A DNA stretch of 64,000 nt. Source: Symsagittifera roscoffensis. Lineage: Eukaryota; Xenacoelomorpha; Acoela; Convolutidae. Made by a program: the position numbers and the translations under genes. Shown piece after piece: positions 23,337 through 33,415 of the stretch (position 1 is its first letter; every line of letters starts with the position of its first letter). Location: contig NC_087062.1 of assembly GCF_963678635.1 (NCBI RefSeq), positions 1,800,001-1,864,000 on the forward strand, written 5' to 3'. The notes below the pieces were generated by a model. That model saw only the letters and a program-made list of their open reading frames with translations, was not told the origin of the DNA and made no database searches.

Positions 23337-24668
23337 GGATTTGATTACGAGAAAGCAGCTGCAGAGGCTATCAAGGTGAAACAGGACTCGGTGACCAAAG
23401 AAACTGAAAAACGGCCAAAACAAGAGATAGATAAACAGAAGAGGAATGAGACACTCTCTATGACAAAATCAGAGTTAGAGACCGGTGACTATTCGACAAC
23501 CAAGAGTGACTGCAACCCCTCGAACATAGTGACCGGGAAACCCTTCGGAATTACGAAGATTGGGGCAAGAATTATCTCAATAATCACAGTTGGTGGCCAT
23601 GAGGTAACGAGGAATCTGAGTGAGCCCAGCGATCAAACACATAGATAGTGCACATAGATGTGTATGCTGATTACTTACGCACCATCAGCCACAAACTCCT
23701 TCAAGGGCATTCAAGGCACTACTCACAAGAGGTGGTGGTAAATCGATTAGGATAGAAAGCAGGTACGGAAGCTTATGGTCCACATGAGGTCATGTTGAGC
23801 ATTGATGGAATAAACATCTATACAAAAACAATGATAACGTGTGACGAACTTCAAATCTACGTAGGTCGAGAAGAACTCAAGTTGAGATCGATAGGGCACT
23901 TCTCCATGCAGGAGGAAGATACCATGCATCTGGGAACAAAACAGACCTATCCGCACATGTACTAGACATAAGCGGAGAGAACACCCAACTACGAGGATTG
24001 TTGGAAACAGGGGCTGTCTTGCGTGTAACACCCATAGATACATGAAAAACAATGGGATTCGACAAAGACAAAATGATAGACTCAAGGATATGGCTGTCAG
24101 TGGCAAACAACAGGGCATTAAGGGTCCTAGGTAGAAGACAGATCATAGCTTTGAGTCTGAGGAAACGCAAGAGGAAACTTTGAGTCTGAGGAAACTGTGG
24201 ATGAACTTCCTGGTGGTGGAGAATCTAGATGAGTCTGATCAATTCATTTTAGGAAGAGATTTCATCAAGAGTTTTGTTGTAACGATTGATCTTAACAATG
24301 CGATGTTCAGGATTCGAAACCCGGAAAGGAAGTACGTAATTAAACCGGTAAATTTGATAATGGCGAATGAGAATGAAGCTCCAGTTTTCTTGAGTAGGAA
24401 GGTGAGGTTGAAAGCGAACGTGGCGGCAATAGTGAATTTGAGAATGAAAAACTATAATGAACTAAGTGACAACAAACAAGTATGTATAGTACCGAATCCG
24501 AAAAGTCAAAGCGCTGCTATGTTAGGAAGATCGTTCTCGATCACCAAGAGCGGCCTCTGCCTTAGTGTCTTGTTGAATACTCTTGATATACCAATCAAAA
24601 TCCAGATGGCGAGGAAGCTGCGATACGCACTGCCCGTAAAACAAGATACAAATTGTTTGAAAACGTAA
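23337..24668 (+). pseudogene. Retroelement aspartic protease region (broken)
   Basis: Around 23,985-24,170 the frame reads RGLLETGAVLRVTP then, after a stop, ANNRALRVLGR: the flap and distal motifs of a retropepsin, which would cut the polyprotein. The catalytic D-T/S-G triad is ETGA, so the essential Asp is Glu, and a TGA follows 10 residues later. A ~27-bp direct duplication (CTTTGAGTCTGAGGAAAC twice, 24,152-24,200) breaks the next part. The 24,180-24,668 stretch continues with FILGRDFI, the usual connection between protease and RT in Ty3-type elements. Preceding DNA (23,376-23,980) is charged, frameshifted linker. Confidence 0.75.
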
Positions 24669-25718
24669 TAGAAATTGAAGTTCTTGATTGTCCGGATCGC
24701 AGGGACAAGATTTGTATCTTGAGCAGATAGAAGAAAAAAAAATGTCATCAGAGCTTGTGAATTCATTTAAATCAGAAACGGACGATGGACTTTCGAGCTG
24801 TTCAAATTTCGAGAAAGACCCACACCAGAGGATTTAGAAATGGATAAACCGGTTTTGCCAGAAATTGAACATTTGAGTGGGAAAGTAACGGACGAACAAC
24901 TCGAAGCCATCAAGGACATGCTAAATAGAAATTAGGAAGTTTTTTCGAGACATAAAGCGGACATCGGGTGCTGTAATTTCGTTGAACATGAGATAGAATT
25001 AGAAGAGTCGGCGATACCGCATAGGGAGAGGGCGAGGCGTATGACCCCAAACAAGTCGGATGCATGTAGGAAAGAGATAGATATTTTACTAGAGTATGAT
25101 ATGATAGAACTAACCAAATCACCGTGGGTGTGTGGAGTAGTGATGGCCAAAACGAAAGGAGACCAACTAAGATTTTGTTGTGACTTTCGATATCTGAACT
25201 TCGTCACGGTGAAAGATGCCTATCCCATAACTAGGACAGATAGGACAGATGAGAGCCTTTGAAATTTGGGGGATGCAAAATGTTTTACATTTCTCGATCT
25301 GGGGTCGGTTTTTTGGCAGGTGCCACTTAGGAAACAAGATAGGGACAAAACAGGGTTTGCTTGCGATCTGGGGCTGTTTCAATGGAAGAGTATGCTCTTT
25401 GGTCTCTGCAGCGCGACAGCCTCATTCCAGCGACTGATGGCGCAGGCACTAAACAGTGTGACGAAGAAATATGGCAACTTGGTGATGTGTTACGTGGATG
25501 ACGTGGTGATCGCGACACCTACCCTGGCGGACCATATCGAGCGACTGCACAATCTGTTTGCATGCATGAAAAGGGCAGGACTGAGATGTAAATCCTCGAA
25601 ATGTGATCATCTAAAGGACTCGATGAAATACCTGGGGAGGATGATAGCATGGCAACTGACCAGATCCACATGCAGTAGAAGCAGTGCTGACTTGGAAGTC
25701 GCTAAAAACCGAACATCA
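24669..25718 (+). pseudogene. Ty3/Gypsy-type reverse transcriptase (broken)
   Basis: Frames 25,041-25,262 and 25,266-25,718 carry the RT motifs in order: LLEYDMIE.TKSPW, RFCCDFRYLN, FLDLGSVFWQVPL, FGLCSATASFQRLM, the catalytic YVDDVVIAT at about 25,492, and KYLGRM. RT copies element RNA into DNA. The fit to Ty3/Gypsy elements is strong (YVDD, order, RNase H downstream, integrase after RNase H). A stop near 25,260 (TGA) and a small duplication (GGACAGATAGGACAGATGAG) inactivate it. After LTWKSLKTEHQ the reading is cut by the insertion at 25,719. Confidence 0.92.
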
Positions 25719-26255
25719 AATGAGGGGGGGACGAGGAAGGAGAGGGGGGACGAGGAAAGAGTGGTGGAGTTGGTGGGACTGTACGAGGAGGGGGAGTTGA
25801 GGAAAAGACTGGGTCAGGTGCGGACTCCACTGCACAGGGCGGCTAGATACGGACAACTGGCGTCCATCAAACAACTCGTCCAAGTCAGTTTTTCACTTTC
25901 TCTAACTTAAAACGTATCAACTGAAGAGAAATTCAGATCCAATTTAATTTTTAAATATAAATCCTTTTTATTGAATATCTTGGTAATGGATGATGGCAGG
26001 TCTTCTAAAAGTATAAATCGTCTCATTTTCCTTCAACAAGGGGTACTTAATGCAGTTGCGTGAAGATTTTGACATTATAAAAAAGAAAATTAGTTTACAA
26101 AGAAAGGCAATCTCGAAGCAATGATCAACTTCTCTAGCAATCTTGACTTTACCTTTTCCATTATTTCGTCAGATGCAAATGAAGATAAATTATAAACTAA
26201 GAGAAACGAACTTATGCTTTTTTCTAGCGTCTCTTGTCTATCTCCTAGCGAATCA
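25719..26255 (+). mobile_element. 537-bp insertion carrying an ankyrin exon fragment
   Basis: The element reads into ...GAACATCA at 25,718 and resumes as CAGTTGATGAGTTTTCTTGG at 26,254, giving one continuous protein path across the break. ATCA lies at both edges (25,715-25,718 and 26,252-26,255), a possible 4-bp target duplication. The first ~190 bp of the insert are GC-rich and open, ending in RTPLHRAARYGQLASIKQLV, a clear ankyrin-repeat consensus (TPLH.AA..G). CAAGTCAGT at about 25,882-25,890 could be a 5' splice site. The rest is AT-rich like an intron. It appears to be a captured host-gene piece; no TIR or transposase was seen. Confidence 0.7.
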
Positions 26256-26836
26256 GTTGATGAGTTTTCTTGGATTCGCCAACTAATACAGAGAGTTCAT
26301 CAAGGGCTATGCGGACAAAGTATATCCGACGCAACAACTCATGAGACAGTTCAAATGGAATAACGCGGCGGAAGAGTCATTTCAAAGAGTACAAAAAGAA
26401 TTGTCTGAAGCACCGGTTCTAGGCATGCCTACAGAGAAGGGAATGTACGTACTGGACACTGGCGCATCGGTGGTCGCGATCTACATCAGGAACGGGAATG
26501 GAACGGGAGAACAGTCTTGAGACCAACAGCATACGGGAGTAACGTATTGGGCGACACGGAAATGAATTACGAGGCACCCGACGCGGAGATTTTTGCGGTT
26601 GTAACTTTTGCGGAAAATTATAGGACATACATGGGCAGCGGGTCTTTCAAACTACCTGTCGACAACAGGGCAATCGGGAGTTGTATAGTGCGGTTGGATG
26701 GTTACAACATGATAAATGAACATAGAACGAGAGACAAACATTTAAATGCCGACAGCTTGAGTAAGAAAACGGATTCTACGATAAACTGGAGGAGAGGGAG
26801 GCGGATAGGCCTGAGATCAAAGATGGTTTTTCACTT
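26256..26836 (+). pseudogene. Retroelement RT connection and RNase H (broken)
   Basis: Begins QLMSFLGFAN, stop, YREFIKGYADKVYP, the usual link after RT. RNase H follows in pieces: GMYVLDTGASVV (first acidic strand; the expected TDAS is DTGAS), then in a new frame from 26,517 YEAPDAEIFAVV (conserved Glu), LPVDNRA (conserved Asp) and EHRTRDKHLNADSLSKK (distal His/Asp region). About 15 residues appear lost between VDNRA and IVRLDGYNM when compared with the second copy at 57,595-57,725. RNase H would degrade the RNA template. Confidence 0.82.
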
Positions 26837-27609
26837 ATGGACAAGGAAACGTATGATAACCTACCGCTCATGAGATGGCTCGACAAATCAGGCAAACCGA
26901 TAAAAAACCATCCCGAATCACCCACTAAGCATCGGGAAACTGCAATGCTGAATAGAAAACCCAGGATGCCGATCGAAATCATGCTCAAGTCAAATACAGT
27001 CAGAGAGACGCTGAAGGCGAAAGGTTATGACCCCGACGAAGTGGAAATAGGAAAGGGACGGTAGGGCAGGATTTGATGAGATTGCTGGAGAGATTGGCCG
27101 ATGACAAACCCGTGGTCTCAAACACAAGAAATGATGAACCGAAAATCACCATAATGAGAAGAGAAGAGGTCTCACGTGATAGAGACTCAATGAAACACAG
27201 GGAACGAGAGTACAAAGAGGTGGTACGAACAGTGGTCCACAAAATCCCGGAGTACATACTCAGGCGAACAATGCTACGAAGGAAGAAAGTGTCGCTCAAA
27301 GAGGAAGTTGAAGTTCTCGGACTAGGTCAACAGTACGGGGGGAGGCCGCAACAAGAAAGGGATGGTGAAGAGGAAAATTTGTCCGGGGAATCAGAAGAAA
27401 AGGACAAAGATTCAGCGGAAAGTGATGGTCAACAAGATAATCTTTCCATGATATTAGCTGAAGAAAAAAGGAGGTATCATGACAGAGAACTACAAACCGA
27501 TTCCTCAGTTGGGACATACAACCTAGAGCATCATGACGCCAATAGAGCCAATGGGAGAGAAGAGCTAGATGTGTCAAGAAGAACTGTGAAGAAGGGAGTT
27601 ATCATGTAG
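26837..27609 (+). pseudogene. Retroelement linker between RNase H and integrase
   Basis: Two open stretches, 26,837-27,064 and 27,073-27,609, begin MDKETYDNLPLMRWLDKSGK and are rich in Glu, Lys, Asp and Arg with no compact-domain motif. The first part has a recognisable counterpart on the minus strand at about 57,400-57,530 (KDSYDKLPLTRCLDKS), so it is a real segment of the family. The second ends with GKPVV-like and acidic, probably disordered sequence. Its function is unknown. Confidence 0.6.
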
Positions 27610-28951
27610 CTCAAACATCAGAACGAATCTGGAGCCCAACAACCTGGATTGGGTGGTCTTGAGAGGGATAGTATGCATCAAGTTTACAGACGATATCCAT
27701 ATGAGCGAGCAAATGATGGCACTAAAGGAACACGTTAAGGCGAAGTACAGGTTATCGGACCTGATACAAGCACAGAAAAACGACAAAATGACAAGCAACC
27801 TCTCCAAATGGATACAAGCGGGAGTGAAGGAAAAAGGAGACCTGGAGGAGGATAGCTACAAGATCTTGAGCCAGTTCTACAAGGGTCGCGAGGACTTACT
27901 CTAACACGCAGCTGATGGAGAGAAGAGACAAAGAGAAAATACTAGATATGCATAGTCTCATCAGATTAAAACAGCTTTATCAATCGGAAATGTTGTTCAG
28001 ATCGCACAATCAGATGAGACATCAAGTATTAGACAAGGTGCAACAAAAAATATTATACCCATTTGACTGGCCATGAATGAGAAAGGTTTGTGAGAGATGG
28101 GTGAATGCATGTTTGTCGTGCTTGCAAGTGAAAGACTCAAGAAAAATGAAGTTCTCTCTCAAATCCGTGGAAAGCTTAGAATTTGACGAGGCTGAGCAGA
28201 TTTATCACCAAAAGATTCGGGGTATAACCAGGTACTGGTAATCATAGATCACTTCACGAAGCTGGTGGAAGTATTAAAATGTCAGACAGCCTTGGCAGAG
28301 GAAACCTGCGACCACTTGATAACGCACTGGATATCGCGATATGGTTGTCCGATGACTTTCCAATCAGATAACGGGAAAGCCTTCGTTGGAGATCTGACAA
28401 AAGAACTCATGAGAAGATCCCACAATGCACAAGCAAAATCGACGACCCACCATCCACAGACGAATGGACTAGTAGAGAGACAAATCAGAACGCTAGTGAA
28501 TATGTTCAGGGTATATTGCTCGAGGTAAATGGCGCGACCAATATTGCTCGAGGTATGGGACCAATATTTGGCACAAGTGGTGGGAGCGTACAATAACACG
28601 GAACACTCAACAACGGGGATCAGTCCTTTCATGATGCTAACGGGCAGAGAGAGGGCAATGCCAGTGACGTTCTTCTATCCGGAATATGAAGGGCAGAAGA
28701 CATCACTTCGAGCATACATGAAGGAAGCAGTCAAGAGACAACAGGAGTTGAACGAACTATGCAGAAGGAATACAGCCCAAGAACAAATGACACAGCGTAG
28801 CAAGTACGATGAGAAAATACTTCAGGCGAAGCCATACGCTGTGGGACAGTATGTCTGGGTGTTCCAAAAAAAAGTCATACATCCAAAAGGGACGATGAAG
28901 CTATTGAAGAAACTGAGAGGCCCGTTCATGATAACAGAAGTGCACCAGTAG
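27610..28951 (+). pseudogene. Retroelement integrase (left arm, broken)
   Basis: Order: a pre-integrase stretch (VCIKFTDDIH), an HHCC zinc finger at about 27,985-28,122 (H-X4-H, 29 residues, CLSC), and the catalytic core. In the core, QSDNGKAF and NGLVERQ place Asp and Glu exactly 35 residues apart (the D,D35E signature), but the first catalytic Asp position reads Tyr (QIYHQK). Stops and shifts lie near 28,075, 28,240 and 28,529. The C-terminal part (28,529-28,951) continues with GAYNNTEHSTTG and a chromodomain-less tail (YVWVFQKK ... KLRGPFMITEV). The inverted-repeat left arm begins at 27,670 within this gene. Confidence 0.9.
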
Positions 28952-29880
28952 GGTCGGTTTTATCGCTTGAGCACAGGGCGTGCTGCCCACTTTGAGAAAT
29001 TGAAACCTCATGTCCAGTCACCGGAAGACTGGTGTGTGCCGCAAAACATGGAAGGACTCGAGTACCTACTGATGGAGCCGGCGTGCGAGGTAAACGATAA
29101 GGGCACCAGAGAGAAGAATGATGGCAATGAAGGCCTGAGTATGGACGATATTGAAAAAATAGAGGTAGGCTCGGACGAAGGATCTTTCGCAGAAGAGGAC
29201 TGGAACGAACCAGAGCAGGACGAGGTGCCAAAATGGACAGAGCCAGATCAGCCCATGACAGAAGAAACAAGAAGGGGCGGGCGCAAGAAGACATGTATGA
29301 GGTACAAAAAATATGGCGACGACTTCTTAGTTGACAAGATACAACCAGAAGAGCTAGGTGCAGAGATGGTGAATATGGGCGACCTAGTAGTGGATGAGGA
29401 GTGACAGATCATCAACGACAGTGATCACTCGTGGCAGAAGGACCACAACCTTACCAGAAAAAGAAGTGGACCTGGTACAAAGCGAGCTAGAAAGAAGAGA
29501 GAATACAAACCTGAGGATACTAGAGTGGATGCATGGTCTGCAGGATGACGACAAAGAAACGCAGAGCATCCAACAAAACGACATATCAGCAGAAAAGCAT
29601 GCGAAAGGAGGAAACTTGTTGTTTGGTTGGACGGCGAAAGACCGACCATTAGACATACCACCTGTCAACGTGAGCCCATTACCATCGACGGGGACGTCAA
29701 AAAATATATTTTCCCGTGGAGTGGGGTTAGGACTTTGCCACGCCGAAAATTGATTGATAAAGAAACTCAGGGAAGTGAGGGAGATTATCGGACTGGAGTT
29801 GGATCAAGAAGAATTCGAGCCTACCATTGGAAAAATTTTCAAAACCAAGTTCGAGATACCAATTGAGTAATCAGAGAACA
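28952..29880 (+). pseudogene. Acidic tail after integrase (left arm)
   Basis: Starts after a TAG with GRFYRLSTGRAAHFEKLKPH, then is strongly acidic (28,967-29,404), with a basic RRGGRKKTCMRY patch followed by YGDDF. Frames then switch (29,394-29,753 and 29,627-29,866). The counterpart of the YGDDF patch is found in the second copy (YSDDF, 55,862-56,077), so it belongs to the family. It is probably a flexible linker between integrase and the macro domain; no enzyme motif was seen. Confidence 0.6.
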
Positions 29881-29882
29881 TC

Positions 29883-30326
29883 TTGATGACGGACAGTGTT
29901 TTTAGCTTGTCAGATAGGACCAGCGCAATCTGCATAACAGCGGATATGAATTTCAACGCCAGATTGGAAACCAATATTAGGAGAGAGCACCAAAACGTGG
30001 AATTTCTGTTCAGGCATAGACAAGGACTGGGACGTCTAGTGGCACTTCCGCCCTCAGTTTTGCAAGTTCCTGACAAATACGTACGCTTTATGGTGACAAG
30101 AGTCAGTGAGAGAAATGTGATAGATCCTGATCACGTGATGATGGCATTGACACGATTGAGGGATTTCCTGGTGAAAAGAGGGATAATAGAGGTTTCGATG
30201 CCAGTCTACGATACAAACAGGGGCAGATTGAACCCTAGAAAACTATACGCTATCCTGCACGTGGTAATAGCTGAAACAGAGCTAATGGCACACGTACACA
30301 AGAAGTACTACTTTAGCATCGCCTGA
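29883..30326 (+). CDS. Macro-domain-like protein segment (left arm, open)
   Basis: A 147-codon frame with no internal stop, among the few intact parts of the element. The order AICITADMN - RREHQNVEFL - GRLVALPPSVLQVPDKYV - FMVTR - DPDHVMMALTRLRDFL - IIEVSMPVYDTNRG.L - LYAILHVVIAET follows the TARG1/OARD1-type macro fold (ADP-ribose-binding; some members hydrolyse ADP-ribose from proteins or nucleic acids). At the usual active-site places the sequence differs: the VTK Lys is Arg and the GCGLDR loop is YDTNRGRL, so catalysis may be altered. It sits between integrase and the SGNH domain. ATG at 29,883 was kept, but the real protein may begin upstream as part of a polyprotein. Family assignment is by motif, not by search. 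Confidence 0.65.
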   Translation: MMTDSVFSLSDRTSAICITADMNFNARLETNIRREHQNVEFLFRHRQGLGRLVALPPSVLQVPDKYVRFMVTRVSERNVIDPDHVMMALTRLRDFLVKRGIIEVSMPVYDTNRGRLNPRKLYAILHVVIAETELMAHVHKKYYFSIA

Positions 30327-31241
30327 GTTACTCGGGTGGACACAAGGGTTTTGAGTTGGGGGCCCGAGGCTCTTCAGCTGGGTGAAAGGGATGCACACGA
30401 CAGGAAAATAGGTTTTAGTATAACTGGCATGACAATTGAAACTGAATTCAAGAGTGCCAGCAGCATTCAAGAATGCCAGCAGCATTCAAGAAGCGCGCGC
30501 TCGATAAGCTATACAGGTGCTTAGGGGATCTCGACTACACGCAAGTGGACGAGAGGCTGGCAGTGGTGCTTAACGCTATTCTGCAACTAGAGTCACAATG
30601 CGAGTGCAGGGAGTCGGGGACCGAGGCTGCGTTGATGGTGGGCTACACATTGGACGGATTTTCGATCCAGGAGAAAACCAGGTGGCTGTCCCGGAATATC
30701 GAAACCAGGTGGCTGTCCCGGTGGCTGCCCGGAACAAGAAAACCAGGTGGCTGTCCCGGAACATCGAAACCAGGTAGCTGTCCCGGTGGCTGTCCAGGAA
30801 CAAGAAACCCCGGCTTGAACAATACGACAGAGTATGGTACAGGGGAATTTCACCTTCCGACCAAACCGCCGGCGGTGACTGAAACCCAGACTAGCTGCAG
30901 GGTGCTATCAATGATACGATCCCAGCAAACAGAAGAGTCATACCCTGACCTCAGCAACTTGAAAGGGGAATTTGAAAGGGTCCAAAGGGAAAGGGTACAA
31001 GCGAGTCTCGATAGAGACTACGGTCATTATTGATAGGGACAAGGTGATACTTGAGCAGCACCTGTTGAAATCAGAGTGGGACCAAGCCCAAAAACTACAA
31101 CAGAGCGCGCCGAACTGCGATCAAATAAAATCAGAAATTGAGCGACTGCAGAGGAAACAGCAAGAACTCGCGACTGGCTCAGAACGTGAGGTGAAGACGT
31201 TGACTGACCCTTTGATGACACGATCGAGACCAGATTTTTAG
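30327..31241 (+). pseudogene. Pro/Gly-rich repeats and coiled coil (left arm)
   Basis: An overlapping open frame (30,473-31,033) starts with a helical part (ALDKLYRCLGDLDYTQVDER) and then a repeated Gly/Pro/Cys-rich stretch (KPGGCPGTSKPGSCPGGCPG) produced by a ~65-bp minisatellite. A second frame (30,972-31,241) is a coiled coil (SEIERLQRKQQELA). Also present is a 19-bp duplication (AATGCCAGCAGCATTCAAG, 30,450-30,492). No enzyme motif. It is a spacer between the macro and SGNH domains. Confidence 0.55.
30671..30807. repeat. ~65-bp tandem repeat, 2 copies
   Basis: AAACCAGGTGGCTGTCCCGG appears four times in two ~65-bp units, with internal half-units. The right arm has the same structure at 52,383-52,519. 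Confidence 0.8.
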
Positions 31242-32462
31242 GATAGAAGTTGATGAGACTCCTAGATCGGGTGGCCGTATTAACCTGGACCGCGTGGCCC
31301 AGGAGCAAATGAATGATGATTTGAACACATGGACACCACCATATACCGTCCCATCCTTGAGAGATCTTGAGTCAGGTCGGATCAAACCAATAATGGATAT
31401 TGCACTACCGGGTCTAACACCCAGCTCAACTAGTGGTAGTCAGGCTGGCGTGAGGACTTCACGTCTCGAGAAGATGCATGAGAGGCTGCAGGCAAGGACT
31501 CCTGATAGTCCGGCACGCGAGGCTGAGCCACGCACATGGAGGGAGTACCCAGTGAGGAGTGCCATGATTGCCAACTACAAAAAGAACACAGATGGCGCAT
31601 GCCACCGACACAACCGGGATGATTGGACGTCGGCCAACGCGAGAGGAGGGACGCCTTCAATGACGCGTCTTGGGTGCAATACTCACGCAGCCCAGAATAC
31701 CCGAAGGCACGGTCCACTTGATCATTGGGGACAGTATTGTCAGGTTCCTGACGCGGATTCAGGCGCACTGGCAGGTGGTTATCTGTTGATGCCCCAGTTG
31801 TTGGCGTCGCTACAGATGCTGGAATTGGGAAAGGTGTACACGGTCACCCTAATTATGGGAACTAATGATGGGAACTAATGATGGGAACTAATGATGTTTC
31901 TAGAGGCGAAATGCGGAAGATGATGAGGCTTCAAGACAAGGTGAGCTGCATTCTTGAGGAGCTGAGGATCTACTTGGACCCTACCGTGCTCACGATTTGT
32001 ACGGTTCCCTACATTATGATGGCAGACCAGAACGCGATGAACATGAATGAGAGGGTGCGCCACTTCAACGATACAATCAGGCAAATGAAGAAAAGAAGCG
32101 TCCTGCCCGCGAGGCTGCTCGTTGTCGCGAGAACGATGGAAGATTCCCTGCCGCAGAACTCTTCTTCGGACGGCATCCACTTCGATAAGTTTAGGGCTTC
32201 GGAGTGGCTTAATGGTGTGTTTCAGAGACATATCATTAAGCTAGAGTCGGATCTGGTGGAGACTAATCAGTTCATCTTTGGTCCGCCCCCGAGGCTTTCT
32301 TTATTTTCAGTTAGGCCAGTGGCTGACCGATTGGGAGGGAGAATTGATTCTAGAGTGAGTTCGAGGAGCAGCAGAAGATGGCAGCTGGGTTGGACACCTA
32401 TGCCATGGAGAGGGATGAGGTGGAGTCTTCCACACCATAAAGCTCTGTGGCGTCATCAGTAG
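31242..32462 (+). pseudogene. SGNH (GDSL) hydrolase domain in retroelement (left arm)
   Basis: The SGNH blocks occur in order but in three frames. Block I HLIIGDSIVRFL (catalytic Ser, 31,715-31,750) is in one frame, VTLIMGTND (block III Asn, 31,840-31,870) in another, and SSDGIHFDKF (block V Asp-His, about 32,165) in the frame that opens at 31,878. These enzymes are serine esterases or acylhydrolases. Spacing is normal for the family. The domain is disrupted by a 13-bp triplication precisely on the GTND motif (31,855-31,893) and by an upstream shift. SGNH domains are known in ORF1 of CR1-type LINEs; one beside a Gypsy-type integrase is unusual. Confidence 0.8.
31855..31893. repeat. 13-bp triplication in the GTND motif
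   Basis: ATGGGAACTAATG stands three times in tandem. It encodes the block III Met-Gly-Thr-Asn, so two extra copies shift the frame by 26 bp. The right arm carries the same three copies (51,297-51,335). Confidence 0.95.
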
Positions 32463-33415
32463 TTGTGGCGGAGAAGAAGAAGATTGCTCGAGCCCCGGCA
32501 GGAGGCCCTGTAGAATCAAGCAAGGCTAGGTATCTGGAGCGACTGAACGACAAAGAATTGGAAAGCCCAGGCCTCATAGTGGAACCATCGAAGCATCAAA
32601 CGAGTGTAGAGAGAGTGTAGGCGACTCTTGCGCAGTTAAGAGCCGTAGAAAAACTTCTTGAGCCAAAAAGCATGATATTCCCCGATACCGCTTACATGGG
32701 CCCGAAACTTTCAGAAGATCCAAGATACGGGAAACCCCATGGGACCTCACAGGTGGCCAAGACTCTGGCAGTTTATGATCGCTCGGACCCTGGAGCAGCG
32801 AGGGTGATCATCGTGGCGGGGTCACACTTCGATGAAACCTTCCCGAATCTATTTTGTCCAGAGACGTTGGTGTATCTGCTACCAGGCGCGGAATTCAATC
32901 AGATGTTGTCTCTGATTGTGGCAATGAATTCGGAAACACCGTGTGAGCCGGATGTATTGTTATTCGCGGAGATGAACTATCATCTGCATGCCGCGGGATT
33001 ACTTGAGCATATGAGAAGTGGTGAACCGAGGACAAAGAAGATCTGGGAGGCAAATTAGACATTGTTTGCAGCATTGAATTAGGTGCGGGAGTTGGTGGCT
33101 TCTCGGTTGGGTTCAAAAACGAAAGTGGTATTCACATCATCAGCAAGTTATGCAGATATTCCACCAGCTCTACACTTGATAGCAGAAGGCTAATTGCAGC
33201 CCCTAATCGAGAACTCGAGCCAGTAAAATTGAGGCTTCTGAAGTCGGAAGTGGCGGCGGCAGGGCAGATGTGCCTCATGCCCTGAGGGGTTTCTATGAGC
33301 TCGCAGACATATTGATTATGCTGGACGAGATGTTTCGTCTTCAGATCTCGAATCATGCTCGGCAACTGAAGTTCAATCCGGAAAAAACGCGATAAGCCAC
33401 TTAACCGCCATTGCC
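32463..33415 (+). pseudogene. Possible second, degenerate SGNH-like domain (left arm)
   Basis: An open frame 32,672-33,058 reads ARVIIVAGSHFDETFP, LVYLLPGAEFNQMLSLIV and LLFAEMNYHLHAAG, continued after a stop with KTKVVFTSSASYADIPPALH. The succession of a short strand-turn (AGSHFD), then (A/G)xN-type turn (AEMNYHL) and a strand-rich end resembles an SGNH fold in which catalytic residues have been replaced. This is inference; no reliable catalytic triad is seen. Shifts and stops follow to 33,415. Confidence 0.35.
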
